From NCBI RefSeq assembly GCF_001509475.1, contig NZ_LLZG01000375.1, positions 99,557 to 163,556 of the forward strand: DNA of 64,000 nucleotides, in the 5' to 3' direction. Shown here one piece after another: positions 35,305-43,425 of this stretch. This DNA is from Streptomyces regalis (GTDB lineage Bacteria; Actinomycetota; Actinomycetes; Streptomycetales; Streptomycetaceae). The stretch's first letter is position 1. Each line of letters begins with the position of its first letter. Made by a program: the position numbers and the translations under genes. The notes beneath the pieces were generated by a model. That model worked only from the letters and a program-made list of their open reading frames with translations, ran no database searches and was not told the origin of the DNA.

Positions 35305-36135
35305 GTGATCAGCATCCCGACCCACACGCTCAACGACGGCACGACCCTCCCCGCCCTCGGCCTCGGCACCTGGCCGATGGACGACGCGCAGGCCGAGCAG
35401 GCGGTTCGCGGCGCGCTGGAACTGGGGTACCGCCTCGTGGACACGGCGACGAACTACCGCAACGAGACCGGCGTCGGCCGCGGTGTCGCGGGCAGCGGCG
35501 TGCCCCGCGAGGAGATCGTCGTGACCACCAAGCTCCCCGGCCGCCACCACGGCTACGAGGAGACCCTCGCCTCCTTCGAGGTGTCGCGCGCCCGTCTCGG
35601 CCTGGACTACGTGGACCTGTACCTCATCCACTGGCCGCTCCCCCGCGTCGACAAGTACGTCGACTCCTGGAAGGCCATGATCAAGCTCCGGGAGGACGGC
35701 CTCGTCCGGTCGATCGGCGTCTCCAACTTCACCGCCGAGCACGTCGAACGGCTGGAGAAGGAGACCGGGGTCCTGCCCTCCGTCAACCAGATCGAGCTGC
35801 ACCCCTTCTTCCCGCAGGCGGAGCTGCGCGCCTTCCACACCGGCAAGGGCATCGTGACCGAGAGCTGGAGCCCGCTGGGCCGTGGCACGGACCTGCTGGA
35901 CGACCCCGTGATCGTCGAGATCGCCGAGGCGCACGGTGTGACACCCGGCCAGGTCGTCCTGCGCTGGCACGTCCAGCTGGGCGCCGTCCCCATTCCGAAG
36001 TCGGCCGATCCCGGGCGGCAGCGCGCGAACCTCGATGTGTTCGGTTTCGAACTGGACCCCGATCGGATGGCGGCGATCGCGGACCGCGCCCACCGGCGCA
36101 TCGGCGGGGATCCCGAGGTGCACGAGGAGTTCTGA
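35305..36135 (+). CDS. Aldo/keto reductase
   Basis: The 276-residue NADPH-dependent oxidoreductase has the AKR tetrad: Asp in LVDTATNYRNE with the catalytic Tyr, Lys in VTTKLPGRHH and His in YLIHWPLP. SIGVSNFTAEHVERL, PSVNQIELHPFF and the coenzyme-phosphate segment PIPKSADPGRQRAN also match. Members reduce aldehydes and ketones, including 2,5-diketogluconate. The GTG at 35305 has GGGAAGG about 7 nt upstream. It is divergent from the fructan LacI gene and could process a sugar-derived carbonyl, though context is weak. Confidence 0.92.
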   Translation: MISIPTHTLNDGTTLPALGLGTWPMDDAQAEQAVRGALELGYRLVDTATNYRNETGVGRGVAGSGVPREEIVVTTKLPGRHHGYEETLASFEVSRARLGLDYVDLYLIHWPLPRVDKYVDSWKAMIKLREDGLVRSIGVSNFTAEHVERLEKETGVLPSVNQIELHPFFPQAELRAFHTGKGIVTESWSPLGRGTDLLDDPVIVEIAEAHGVTPGQVVLRWHVQLGAVPIPKSADPGRQRANLDVFGFELDPDRMAAIADRAHRRIGGDPEVHEEF

Positions 36136-36243
36136 GCGGGCTGCGCGGGCTGAGCGTGCTGAGCGCGCGTTGCGCACGGAGTCGCGAGCGGGCGTCGGCG
36201 GCGCCTCGCAGGGTACTCGGGGCGCTCGGGAAGGAGGCCGCTC

Positions 36244-36867
36244 ATGGGCGAGAAGGACCGGCTGCGGGACTACCACGGCAAGCGTGACTTCGGGCGGACC
36301 AGGGAGCCGGAGGGGCGTGCGGCGGCCTCCGGTGAGGAGCCGCGGTTCGTGGTGCAGATCCATGACGCCCGCACCCTGCACTTCGACTTCCGGCTCCAGG
36401 TGGACGACGTACTGAAGTCCTGGTCGGTGCCGAAGGGGCCCTCCGACGATCCCCACGACAAGCGGCTCGCCATGCCCACGGAGGACCATCCGCTGGAGTA
36501 CGAGGAGTTCGAGGGCGTGATCCCGAAGGGCGAGTACGGCGGCGGCACGGTGATCGTCTGGGACAACGGCACGTACGAGCCGATGAGCCATGACCGCAAG
36601 GGGCGGCCCGTCGACTTCGGCGAGTCGCTCGAGCGGGGTCATGCCACGTTCCGGCTGAGCGGGGCGAAGCTGCACGGCGAGTACGCCCTCACCCGGATCC
36701 GCGACGGGAAGGACGGCGACCGGGAGGCGTGGCTGCTGGTGAAGGCCCGCAAGGGGCGGGCCCACGGGCACGGCACGCCCGACCCGTACCGGGCCCGTTC
36801 GGTGCGCAGCGGCCGTACTCTCGCCCAGGTCGCCGCGGACGGCGTCGACGGAAATTCCGGCGGATAA
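36244..36867 (+). CDS. LigD-type 3'-phosphoesterase (PE) domain protein
   Basis: The 207-residue stand-alone protein matches the N-terminal phosphoesterase domain of bacterial LigD. It shows FVVQIHDARTLHFDFRLQVD with the metal-binding His/His/Asp cluster (about residues 36-55), LKSWSVPKGPS, HPLEYEEFEGVIPKGEYGGG and TVIVWDNGTYEP. PE domains trim 3'-phosphates and ribonucleotides at breaks before ligation in Ku-dependent end joining. GGAAGGAGG before the ATG is a strong ribosome site. No ku is in the window. A separate ATP-dependent ligase lies 13 kb away, consistent with the dispersed NHEJ parts seen in Streptomyces. Confidence 0.9.
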   Translation: MGEKDRLRDYHGKRDFGRTREPEGRAAASGEEPRFVVQIHDARTLHFDFRLQVDDVLKSWSVPKGPSDDPHDKRLAMPTEDHPLEYEEFEGVIPKGEYGGGTVIVWDNGTYEPMSHDRKGRPVDFGESLERGHATFRLSGAKLHGEYALTRIRDGKDGDREAWLLVKARKGRAHGHGTPDPYRARSVRSGRTLAQVAADGVDGNSGG

Positions 36868-36945
36868 TTCGGTTCCGGCCTCAACTGCCTTTCCCTGCCT
36901 CTATGTTCACGGCGAGATCCGCTCTCGCCGCAGGAGGCTCCTCGT

Positions 36946-37380
36946 ATGCGCACCGCGCTCCGCACCGCCGTCACCGGCGCCGTGGCCGTCGCCACCGTTC
37001 TCGTCGCCGGGCCCGCCCAGGGGACTCCGCCCGGTCCCGGCGTCAGCGCCCGGACGATCAGTCAGAAGACCGTCGGCGACACCGACTACATACTTCGGGA
37101 GATCACCATTCCGCCCGGTCAGGCCACCGGCTGGCACTACCACGACGGCCCCCTCTACGCCTTCGCGCAGCAGGGCACGCTCAGCCACTACGACTCCACC
37201 TGCGCCTCCGACGGCGTGTACCCGCAGGGCAGTTTCATCCAGGAACCGGCCGGACCCGGCAACGTGCACATAGGCCGCAACCTGGGGGACACGGCGGTCG
37301 TCCTCGACGTGCTCTATGTGCTGCCGCACGGCGCGCCGTTCTCCCAGGACGCGCCGAACCCGGGCTGCCCGTTCCAGTGA
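36946..37380 (+). CDS. Secreted cupin-domain protein
   Basis: The 144-residue protein has a clear signal peptide (ALRTAVTGAVAVATVLVAG then PAQG, cleavage near residue 26). A single small cupin follows: ITIPPGQATGWHYHDGPLYA with paired histidines (about residues 63-65) for metal binding, then GSFIQEPAGPGNVHIGRN supplying a further His. Three cysteines in the mature part could form a disulfide. The ligand is unknown. It appears to be transcribed alone, with AGGAGG 8 nt before the ATG. Confidence 0.85.
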   Translation: MRTALRTAVTGAVAVATVLVAGPAQGTPPGPGVSARTISQKTVGDTDYILREITIPPGQATGWHYHDGPLYAFAQQGTLSHYDSTCASDGVYPQGSFIQEPAGPGNVHIGRNLGDTAVVLDVLYVLPHGAPFSQDAPNPGCPFQ

Positions 37381-37397
37381 TCACGGCGTGGGGGTGA

Positions 37398-39734
37398 TCA
37401 CACCGGCGGCAGCGGCTGTTCGGCCCAGATCGTCTTGCCGCTGCCGGTCTGCCGGCTCCCCCAGCGCTGGGTGAGCTGGGCGACCAGCAGCAGTCCGCGG
37501 CCGCCCTCGTCGTAGGCGTGGGCCCGGCGCAGATGCGGGGAGGTGGAACTGCCGTCGGAGACCTCGCAGATGAGGGTGCGGTCGCGGATCAGGCGGAGCT
37601 GGATGGGGGGTGCGCCGTACCGGATGGCGTTGGTGACGAGTTCGCTGACGACGAGTTCGGTGACGAAGGCGGCCTCGTCCATTCCCCAGGCGGTCAGCTG
37701 CTCCGTGGCGGCCTGCCGGGTGGCCGCCACGTGCTCGGGGTCCGGCAGGACGTCCCAGGTGGCGATGCGGTCCGCGCCCAGGGCTCGGGTCCGGGCCAGC
37801 AGCAGGGCCACGTCGTCGCTGGGGTCCTCCGGCAGGACGGCCTTCAGCACGGTGTCGCACAGGGCGTCGAGGGTGTCGGCGGGCGCGGTCAGCGCGCGGC
37901 ACAGTTCGGCGATGGAGTGGTCGATGTCGCGGTCGCGGTCCTCGATGAGGCCGTCCGTGTACAGGGCGACCAGGGAGCCCTCGGGCAGCTCCACCTCCAT
38001 CGCCTCGAAGGGCAGCCCGCCGACGCCGAGCGGGGGCCCGGCGCTCATCTCGACGACCTGTGTGGTGCCGTCGGGCAGGACGAGGGCCGGGGGTGGATGG
38101 CCGGCGGCGGCCAGGGTGAGGTGGCGGGAGACGGGGTCGTAGACGGAGTAGAGGCACGTGGCGCCCAGTTCGGCGACCTCGTCGCTGTCGTCCCCGGCCA
38201 GGTGGGTGACCAGGTCGTCCAGGTGGGTGAGGAGTTCGTCGGGCGGCAGGTCCACGTCGGCGAGGGTGCGTACGGCCGTGCACAGGCGGCCCATGGTGGC
38301 CGATGACGGGATGCCGTGTCCGACGACGTCGCCGACGACGAGGGCGACGCGGCCGCCGGACAGCGGGATCACGTCGAACCAGTCGCCGCCGATGCCGGCC
38401 TGGGATCCGGACGGCCGATAGCGGTGGGCCACCTCCACGGCCGCCTGCCCGGGCAGCCCCCGGGGCAGCAGGTTGTGCTGCAGGGCCAGCGCGGTGGTGC
38501 GTTCCCGGGCGAAGCGGCGGGCGTTGTCGATGCAGATGGCCGCCCGGCTGGCGAGTTCCTCGGCGAAGACGGCGTCGTCGGCGACGTACTCGTCCGGTTG
38601 CCTGATGCGCACGGCCACCACGACGCCGAGCGTGGTGCCGCGGGCCCGCAGCGGCGCCGCCATCATGGAGTGGGCGCCGACGCGGTGGCTCCGGCCGGCC
38701 GGAGCGCGCGCGTTGCGTTCCGCCACCCAGCGCATGAAGGCCGGCTCACCTGCCTGGCTGAGGACCACCCGGCTTTCCAGGATCGCCCGGGCGGGAGGCG
38801 AGAACGGCGGGTAGAAGTCCACCTCGCCCAGGTGCACGGCCGCTTCCGGGGTGCCCTCGGTGCCGGAGCCGTGGGCGACGCGGCGCAGCGCGATCTCGGT
38901 GCCGGACAGTACCGGCGCCTCCTCCGCTCCCAGGACCCAGTCGAACAGGTCCACGCTGGCGAAGTCGGCGAACCGGGGCACCATGACCCCGATCAGTTCC
39001 TCCGCCGTGCGCGCCAGGTCCAGGGTCGTGCCGATGGTGGCCGCCGCCTCGTTCAGCAGGGCGAGCCGCTGCCGTGCCCAGTACTGCTCGGTGCTGTCGA
39101 ACGCGGCCAGCGCGGTGCCGACCAGCCGGCCCGAGGAGTCCCGCACCGGCCACATGTCGGTGGTCCAGGCGTGTTCCCGGTTCAGGGCCGGGGCTCCGGT
39201 GAAGCTCTCGTAGCGCAGCGGTCTGCCCGTCTCGGCGACCTGGCGCAGATGCCACAGAAAGCCCCGGCTGTGTACCCCGTCCTCCACGGTCTCCGGGAAG
39301 TGGCGGCCGAGCAGGACCTCCTCGGGTACGCCCATGACCCGGCAGGCCGCCTCGTTGAGCCGCAGGTAGCGCTGGTCGGTGTCGAAGACGGACATGGACA
39401 GGGACGCCTGCTGGAAGGCCTGCTCCGCGAGCGTGGGCTCGGCCCTGTCGAACGGCACGGTGGTGATCACGTATCCGCCCGGCCCGCCGTCGTCGCTGAG
39501 CAGGACGCTTGCCGTCACGTTCAGGGCGACGGGTGAGCCGTCCCGGTGACGTACCACTGCGGTGCCGGCCAGCGCGGCCACTGCCGCGGGCGACGGCTGC
39601 TCGGCGAGCAGCTCCCGCACCGGCCGCCCCAGGGCCTCCTCGGCCGTCAGGCCCGTCAGCCGCCGGGCACCCTCGCTCCACCCGGTGACGACACCTTGGG
39701 CATCGATGATCGCCGCAGCGGAGACGTGCTCCAT
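37398..39734 (-). CDS. PAS-PAS-GAF-SpoIIE phosphatase with HATPase (Rsb-type regulator)
   Basis: The protein has about 778 residues. Domains in order are PAS 1 (AAAIIDAQGVVTGWSEGARR), PAS 2 (VFDTDQRYLRLNEAACRVMG), GAF (LNEAAATIGTTLDLARTAEE through AAICIDNARRFARER), a PP2C/SpoIIE phosphatase (QAGIGGDWFDVIPLSGGRVA, VVGDVVGHGI, LVALYTDGLIEDRDRDID) and an RsbW-like HATPase (FVTELVVSELVTNAIRYGAP, GGRGLLLVAQLTQRWG). Such fusions control anti-sigma partners by dephosphorylating anti-anti-sigma factors. A SigB-like sigma gene lies 18 kb away but linkage is unproven. ATG 39734 is chosen for its GGA site; ATG 39767 and TTG 39770 are alternatives. Confidence 0.9.
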   Translation of the reverse strand: MEHVSAAAIIDAQGVVTGWSEGARRLTGLTAEEALGRPVRELLAEQPSPAAVAALAGTAVVRHRDGSPVALNVTASVLLSDDGGPGGYVITTVPFDRAEPTLAEQAFQQASLSMSVFDTDQRYLRLNEAACRVMGVPEEVLLGRHFPETVEDGVHSRGFLWHLRQVAETGRPLRYESFTGAPALNREHAWTTDMWPVRDSSGRLVGTALAAFDSTEQYWARQRLALLNEAAATIGTTLDLARTAEELIGVMVPRFADFASVDLFDWVLGAEEAPVLSGTEIALRRVAHGSGTEGTPEAAVHLGEVDFYPPFSPPARAILESRVVLSQAGEPAFMRWVAERNARAPAGRSHRVGAHSMMAAPLRARGTTLGVVVAVRIRQPDEYVADDAVFAEELASRAAICIDNARRFARERTTALALQHNLLPRGLPGQAAVEVAHRYRPSGSQAGIGGDWFDVIPLSGGRVALVVGDVVGHGIPSSATMGRLCTAVRTLADVDLPPDELLTHLDDLVTHLAGDDSDEVAELGATCLYSVYDPVSRHLTLAAAGHPPPALVLPDGTTQVVEMSAGPPLGVGGLPFEAMEVELPEGSLVALYTDGLIEDRDRDIDHSIAELCRALTAPADTLDALCDTVLKAVLPEDPSDDVALLLARTRALGADRIATWDVLPDPEHVAATRQAATEQLTAWGMDEAAFVTELVVSELVTNAIRYGAPPIQLRLIRDRTLICEVSDGSSTSPHLRRAHAYDEGGRGLLLVAQLTQRWGSRQTGSGKTIWAEQPLPPV

Positions 39735-39843
39735 GTCGTCCAGGATGAGTCCTGAGCCGCACGGCATCAACCGCGATGCCCGGGCGGTTACGCCCGCGAT
39801 GCCACGGCGCTCGGGTCCGCCGCCGCCCCGCGCGATGGCGCGC

Positions 39844-40302
39844 TCACTTGCGCAGCGCGGCCAGGGCCCGGTCGGCGTGGGTGTTCATCCGCAGTTCGCT
39901 GCGGACGATCTCCAGGACCGTGCGGTCCTGTCCTATGACGAAGGTGACCCGTTTGGTGGGGGCCAGCGAGAAGCCGCGCGTCACGCCGAACCGGTCCCGG
40001 ACCGTCCCGTCCGCGTCGGAGAGCAGGGGGATGCCGAGCGTGTGCCGGTCGGCGAACTCCTGCTGCCGTTCGACCGCGTCACCGCTGATGCCGACGGGCC
40101 GGGCGCCGACGGCGGCGAACTCGGTGGCGAGATCACGGAAGTGGCAGGCCTCCGCGGTGCAGCCGGGGGTGAGGGCGGCGGGGTAGAAGAAGAGCACGAC
40201 CGGCCCTTCGGCGAGCAGATCGGTGAGGCTGCGGGTGGTGCCGGTCTCGTCCGGCAGCGAGAAGTCCTCGACCTTGTCGCCGACCTTCAGCTGTGCGCTC
40301 AT
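39844..40302 (-). CDS. Peroxiredoxin (BCP/PrxQ type)
   Basis: The 152-residue thiol peroxidase has the peroxidatic Cys in YPAALTPGCTAEACHF (about residue 48) and a second Cys five residues later, the arrangement of atypical 2-Cys PrxQ enzymes that form an intramolecular disulfide. It reduces H2O2 and organic hydroperoxides with thioredoxin. The ATG at 40302 has GGAGGG upstream and overlaps the stop of the DoxX gene as ATGA, so the two are translationally coupled. Confidence 0.92.
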   Translation of the reverse strand: MSAQLKVGDKVEDFSLPDETGTTRSLTDLLAEGPVVLFFYPAALTPGCTAEACHFRDLATEFAAVGARPVGISGDAVERQQEFADRHTLGIPLLSDADGTVRDRFGVTRGFSLAPTKRVTFVIGQDRTVLEIVRSELRMNTHADRALAALRK

Positions 40303-40679
40303 GCCCGGCCCTCCGCGTTCTTCGCGACCCCGCGGGCCCACAGCACGAGGGGGATCTGCAACGGCAGCCGGCCGATGGCGGCGGCCTTCTGCGGGGCGGG
40401 GCGGTGCCGCCAGTCGACGGCCATCTTCACGTTCGCGGGGAACACACCGACGAAGAAGGCCGCCGTGGCGAGCGCGGCGGCCTTGCGGGTACGCGGCAGC
40501 GCCAGCCCGGCCGCCAGCGCGAGCTCGGCGACGCCACTGGCGTACGTCCAGGTCCGGGGTGTCCCCGGCAGGGAGCGCGGCACGGTCTCGTCGAACTGCC
40601 GTGGTGCGGCGAAGTGGGCGACGCCCGCGGTGGCCAGCAGGCCGGCGAGCAGCAGGGGCGAACGTTCGGACCGGGGCAC
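40299..40679 (-). CDS. DoxX-family small membrane protein
   Basis: The 126-residue protein with three or four hydrophobic helices begins at a GTG preceded by AGGAGG. Family segments include LLAGLLATAGVAHFAAPRQF, TYASGVAELALAAGLAL, FFVGVFPANVKMAVDW and LPLQIPLVLWA. DoxX-like proteins are linked to thiol and membrane redox stress in actinobacteria. Coupling to the peroxiredoxin start suggests the two act together against oxidants. The electron partner is not visible here. Confidence 0.85.
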   Translation of the reverse strand: MPRSERSPLLLAGLLATAGVAHFAAPRQFDETVPRSLPGTPRTWTYASGVAELALAAGLALPRTRKAAALATAAFFVGVFPANVKMAVDWRHRPAPQKAAAIGRLPLQIPLVLWARGVAKNAEGRA

Positions 40680-40753
40680 GGATCCTCCTAGGGTGACCTG
40701 CCGCCGGATGCTACCGGAGCGTAGAACACGGCCCGGCACCCGCCCCTGTCTGT

Positions 40754-41512
40754 TCATCGACCCTGTCGCGTGCGGCCGTTGTGGGTTCCCGGCGTGTACC
40801 CGAAGGACCGGCGGAAGACGGCGATGAAGGCGCTGGCGGAGGACCAGCCGCAGCGGTGGGCGACGGTCGTGACGGGCGTGTCCTCGGCGAGCAGACGCAG
40901 CGCGTGATAGAGGCGCGACTGGGTGCGCCACTGCGGGAAGGTCATGCCGAACTCGTGGCGGAAGAGCCGGCTGAGGGTGCGCTCGCCCGCTCCGGTGGCG
41001 GCGCCGAGGTCGGCGAGGGTGCGCGGGTCGGCGGGGTCGGCGTGGACGAGCGCGCACACCGCGGCCAGGCGGGGGTCGGTGGGGGTGGGCAGGCGCAGGG
41101 GCTGCTGGAGCGAGGCGCGCAGCTGGTCGCGCAGGACGGCCAGCAGGCGGCGGCGCTCGGGGCTGTCGTCGGCGGGGTCGCGCGTGTAGGCGAGGATCAG
41201 CTCGCGCAGGAGGGGGCTGACGGCGAGGACGGTGGGGGCGTCCAGGCCGAGGGGGTTGTCGGCGGCGGGCAGGCCGACCAGGTGCAGGTCGAGGTGGCCG
41301 TGGGCGCGGTGCGCGTGGACGGTGCCCGCGGGGACCCAGATGGCGCGGTTGCCGGGCGCGAACCAGGTGCCGGCGTCGGTGGTGACGGCGAGGACGCCGG
41401 AGCCCGCGTAGACGATCTGGTGGTCGTCGTGCCGGTGCGCGTCGATGCGTTCCCCGGCGGCGAGGGCCTGGGCGCGGGTCGGCGCGGTCGGGTCGTGGCG
41501 GATGTTCGACAC
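40754..41512 (-). CDS. AraC-family regulator with cupin sensor domain
   Basis: The 252-residue protein has an N-terminal cupin (DAHRHDDHQIVYAGSGVLAV, FAPGNRAIWVPAGTVHAHRA) and a C-terminal double helix-turn-helix (TLADLGAATGAGERTLSRLF, PVTTVAHRCGWSSASAFIAV, FRRSFGYTPG). The GTG at 41512 is only 27 bp from the divergent MFS start. This is the classic pairing of a regulator with the exporter it controls, probably from a shared operator in that short gap. Confidence 0.9.
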   Translation of the reverse strand: MSNIRHDPTAPTRAQALAAGERIDAHRHDDHQIVYAGSGVLAVTTDAGTWFAPGNRAIWVPAGTVHAHRAHGHLDLHLVGLPAADNPLGLDAPTVLAVSPLLRELILAYTRDPADDSPERRRLLAVLRDQLRASLQQPLRLPTPTDPRLAAVCALVHADPADPRTLADLGAATGAGERTLSRLFRHEFGMTFPQWRTQSRLYHALRLLAEDTPVTTVAHRCGWSSASAFIAVFRRSFGYTPGTHNGRTRQGR

Positions 41513-41539
41513 AACAAGGCAGATTATCGAAAGCGGGCC

Positions 41540-42769
41540 ATGAACCTCCCCCGCGACGATCGCAGGGTGTCCACGCAACGCAACCGAACCATCACCCTGC
41601 TGTCCCTGGGCCACGCCTGTGTCGACGTGTACCAAGGCGCAGTGGCGGCCCTCGTCCCCTTCTTCGTCGCCGAGCGCGCCTACAGCTACGCCGCGGCCTC
41701 GGGCGTCGTACTCGCCGCGTCCTTGCTGTCGTCGGTGGTGCAGCCGCTGTTCGGGGCGCTCACCGACCGGTGGGCGATGCCGTGGCTGCTGCCGCTGAGC
41801 GCGCTGACGGGCGGTGCCGGGGTGGCGCTGAGCGGGGTCATGGGTTCCTACGCGCTCACGCTGGCGGCGGTGGCCGTGTCGGGCGTCGGGGTGGCCGCCT
41901 ACCACCCGGAGGCCGCCCGCGCGGCCCGCGATGCCGCACACGGCAGCCATACGGCGATGGGGTGGTTCTCCCTCGGCGGGAACGTCGGTTTCGCACTCGC
42001 CCCGCTGCTGGTGGCGGCGGTGGTCGGCACCGGCGGCCTGGGCGCCACTCCCCTGCTGGTCGCGCCGGCCGTCGTGGGAGCGGCCCTGTGCGCGGCGGCG
42101 GTGCGCTCGGCCGGCACCCATGGGGTCCCCGCCGGCAAGGACGAGGGCGCCGGCTCCGACGACTGGGGGTCGTTCCTGCGGCTGTCCGGCGCCGTCGTGT
42201 GCCGGTCGATCGTGTTCGTCGGGCTGAGCGCGTTCGTCTCGCTCTACGTCCGGCAGCGGACCGGTGGCGGTGCCGTGGCGGGTACGGCCGCGCTGTGTGT
42301 GCTCTACGTGGGCGGCGCGGTGGGCACCGTGGCCGGGGGGCGGCTCGCGGACCGGTACGGGCGTCTCGCGGTCGTACGCCAGGCGTATGTGCTGACGGTG
42401 CTCGCGGTGGCCGGAGTGGTCCTCGTTCCCGGGCCGCCGGTGTATCTGTTCGTCGCCCTGACGTCGGCCGGCCTGTACGTTCCGTTCTCGTTGCACGTCA
42501 CGCTCGGTCAGGACTACCTGCCCCGGCGGGTGGGCACCGCGAGCGGTGTGACGCTGGGGCTGACCGTGAGTGTGGGCGGTCTCTTCGCCCCGGCCGTCGG
42601 TGCGCTGGCCGATGCCACGTCGCTGCGGACCGCGCTTGCCGCGCTCGTCGTCCTTCCCGCGCTGGGGCGGCTGCTGCTGTGCGGGCTGCGGGAGCCGGCA
42701 TCAATCGGACCGGCCGTCTCCCCGCCACCCGGGTCGTCCGGTCACAGCCCGCACAGGGCGTCGGCGTGA
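41540..42769 (+). CDS. MFS exporter (fosmidomycin-resistance-like)
   Basis: The 409-residue twelve-helix transporter has TLLSLGHACVDVYQGAVAAL in helix 1, LASLLSSVVQPLFGALTDRW in the 2-3 loop and VGVAAYHPEAARAARDAAH. These are typical of the Fsr family, which exports fosmidomycin and related compounds by proton antiport. It is divergent from an AraC regulator and probably induced by its substrate. The ribosome site before ATG 41540 is weak; a GTG at 41567 is an alternative start. Confidence 0.88.
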   Translation: MNLPRDDRRVSTQRNRTITLLSLGHACVDVYQGAVAALVPFFVAERAYSYAAASGVVLAASLLSSVVQPLFGALTDRWAMPWLLPLSALTGGAGVALSGVMGSYALTLAAVAVSGVGVAAYHPEAARAARDAAHGSHTAMGWFSLGGNVGFALAPLLVAAVVGTGGLGATPLLVAPAVVGAALCAAAVRSAGTHGVPAGKDEGAGSDDWGSFLRLSGAVVCRSIVFVGLSAFVSLYVRQRTGGGAVAGTAALCVLYVGGAVGTVAGGRLADRYGRLAVVRQAYVLTVLAVAGVVLVPGPPVYLFVALTSAGLYVPFSLHVTLGQDYLPRRVGTASGVTLGLTVSVGGLFAPAVGALADATSLRTALAALVVLPALGRLLLCGLREPASIGPAVSPPPGSSGHSPHRASA

Positions 42770-42790
42770 CCGGTGGCCCGAGCGGTCGGG

Positions 42791-43321
42791 TCAGGCGGTG
42801 CCGGCCGGTGCCGCCGTCTGCGGTTCGGTGTCCTCGTCGATGGCGTGGGCGAGGAAGTCGTCGACCATGCGGTGGAAGAGGGTGGCCAACGTGCGCAGTT
42901 CCTCGGGGGTCCAGTCGGCCAGGGCGAGCTGCATGCCGCGGGCGCCGGCCTCGCGGACCCGGGCGATGGCCTGCCGGCCGGCCTCGGTGAGTTCGATGCG
43001 CTGGGCGCGGCGGTCCTGGGGGTCGGGGACGCGGGTGACGTAGCCGGACTTCTGCAGCTGCTGCACCGTACGCGTGACGTGCGAGGCCTCCACACCGAGC
43101 CGGGCGGCCAGCTCACCGGGGCGCAGCGACTCCGAGTCGGCGACCTGGCGCAGCAGCGCCACGGCGGCCCGGTCCAGCGGCACACCGGCCAGGGCCATGA
43201 GCCGCTCGTGCTGCCGGGCGCGCGTGCTCAGGTAGGTGATGCGGGTGAGCGCTCGCTCTATCTCGATCACTTCCGGGGACGCGGGCGTGTCGGGGAGTTC
43301 GGGGAGCGGTGGTGTGGACAT
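42791..43321 (-). CDS. MarR-family transcriptional regulator
   Basis: The 176-residue winged-helix protein contains LDRAAVALLRQVADSESLRP, ELAARLGVEASHVTRTVQQL as the recognition helix region, and the wing VPDPQDRRAQRIELTEAGRQ. MarR dimers repress promoters until a phenolic or drug ligand, or cysteine oxidation, releases them. I use ATG 43321 rather than the GTG at 43330. A near-palindromic TTGCGT-A-ACTCAA lies 22 bp upstream, suggesting autoregulation. Confidence 0.92.
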   Translation of the reverse strand: MSTPPLPELPDTPASPEVIEIERALTRITYLSTRARQHERLMALAGVPLDRAAVALLRQVADSESLRPGELAARLGVEASHVTRTVQQLQKSGYVTRVPDPQDRRAQRIELTEAGRQAIARVREAGARGMQLALADWTPEELRTLATLFHRMVDDFLAHAIDEDTEPQTAAPAGTA

Positions 43322-43342
43322 GGGGACCACTTTACCATCTCA

Positions 43343-43355
43343 TTGCGTAACTCAA
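43343..43355. promoter_or_regulatory. MarR autoregulatory operator candidate
   Basis: TTGCGTAACTCAA is an inverted repeat (TTGCGT / ACTCAA, one mismatch) just upstream of the MarR start, of the size and composition bound by MarR dimers. Confidence 0.5.
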
Positions 43356-43425
43356 CTAATTTGCGGTGGATCTTGCGGGGCCAGGCGGACTCGGACGGTC
43401 CGGCCGGCCCCGGCTTACCGGCACG

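Noticed and set aside
36136-36200. Repetitive GGGCTGAGCGTGCTGAGCG-like stretch
   Set aside because: Short, imperfect and without recurrence elsewhere; probably spacer low complexity.
41505-41531. TTCGA-N17-TCGAA in the AraC/MFS gap
   Set aside because: The arms are only 5 bp and widely spaced, so chance is likely even though an operator is expected somewhere in this 27-bp gap.
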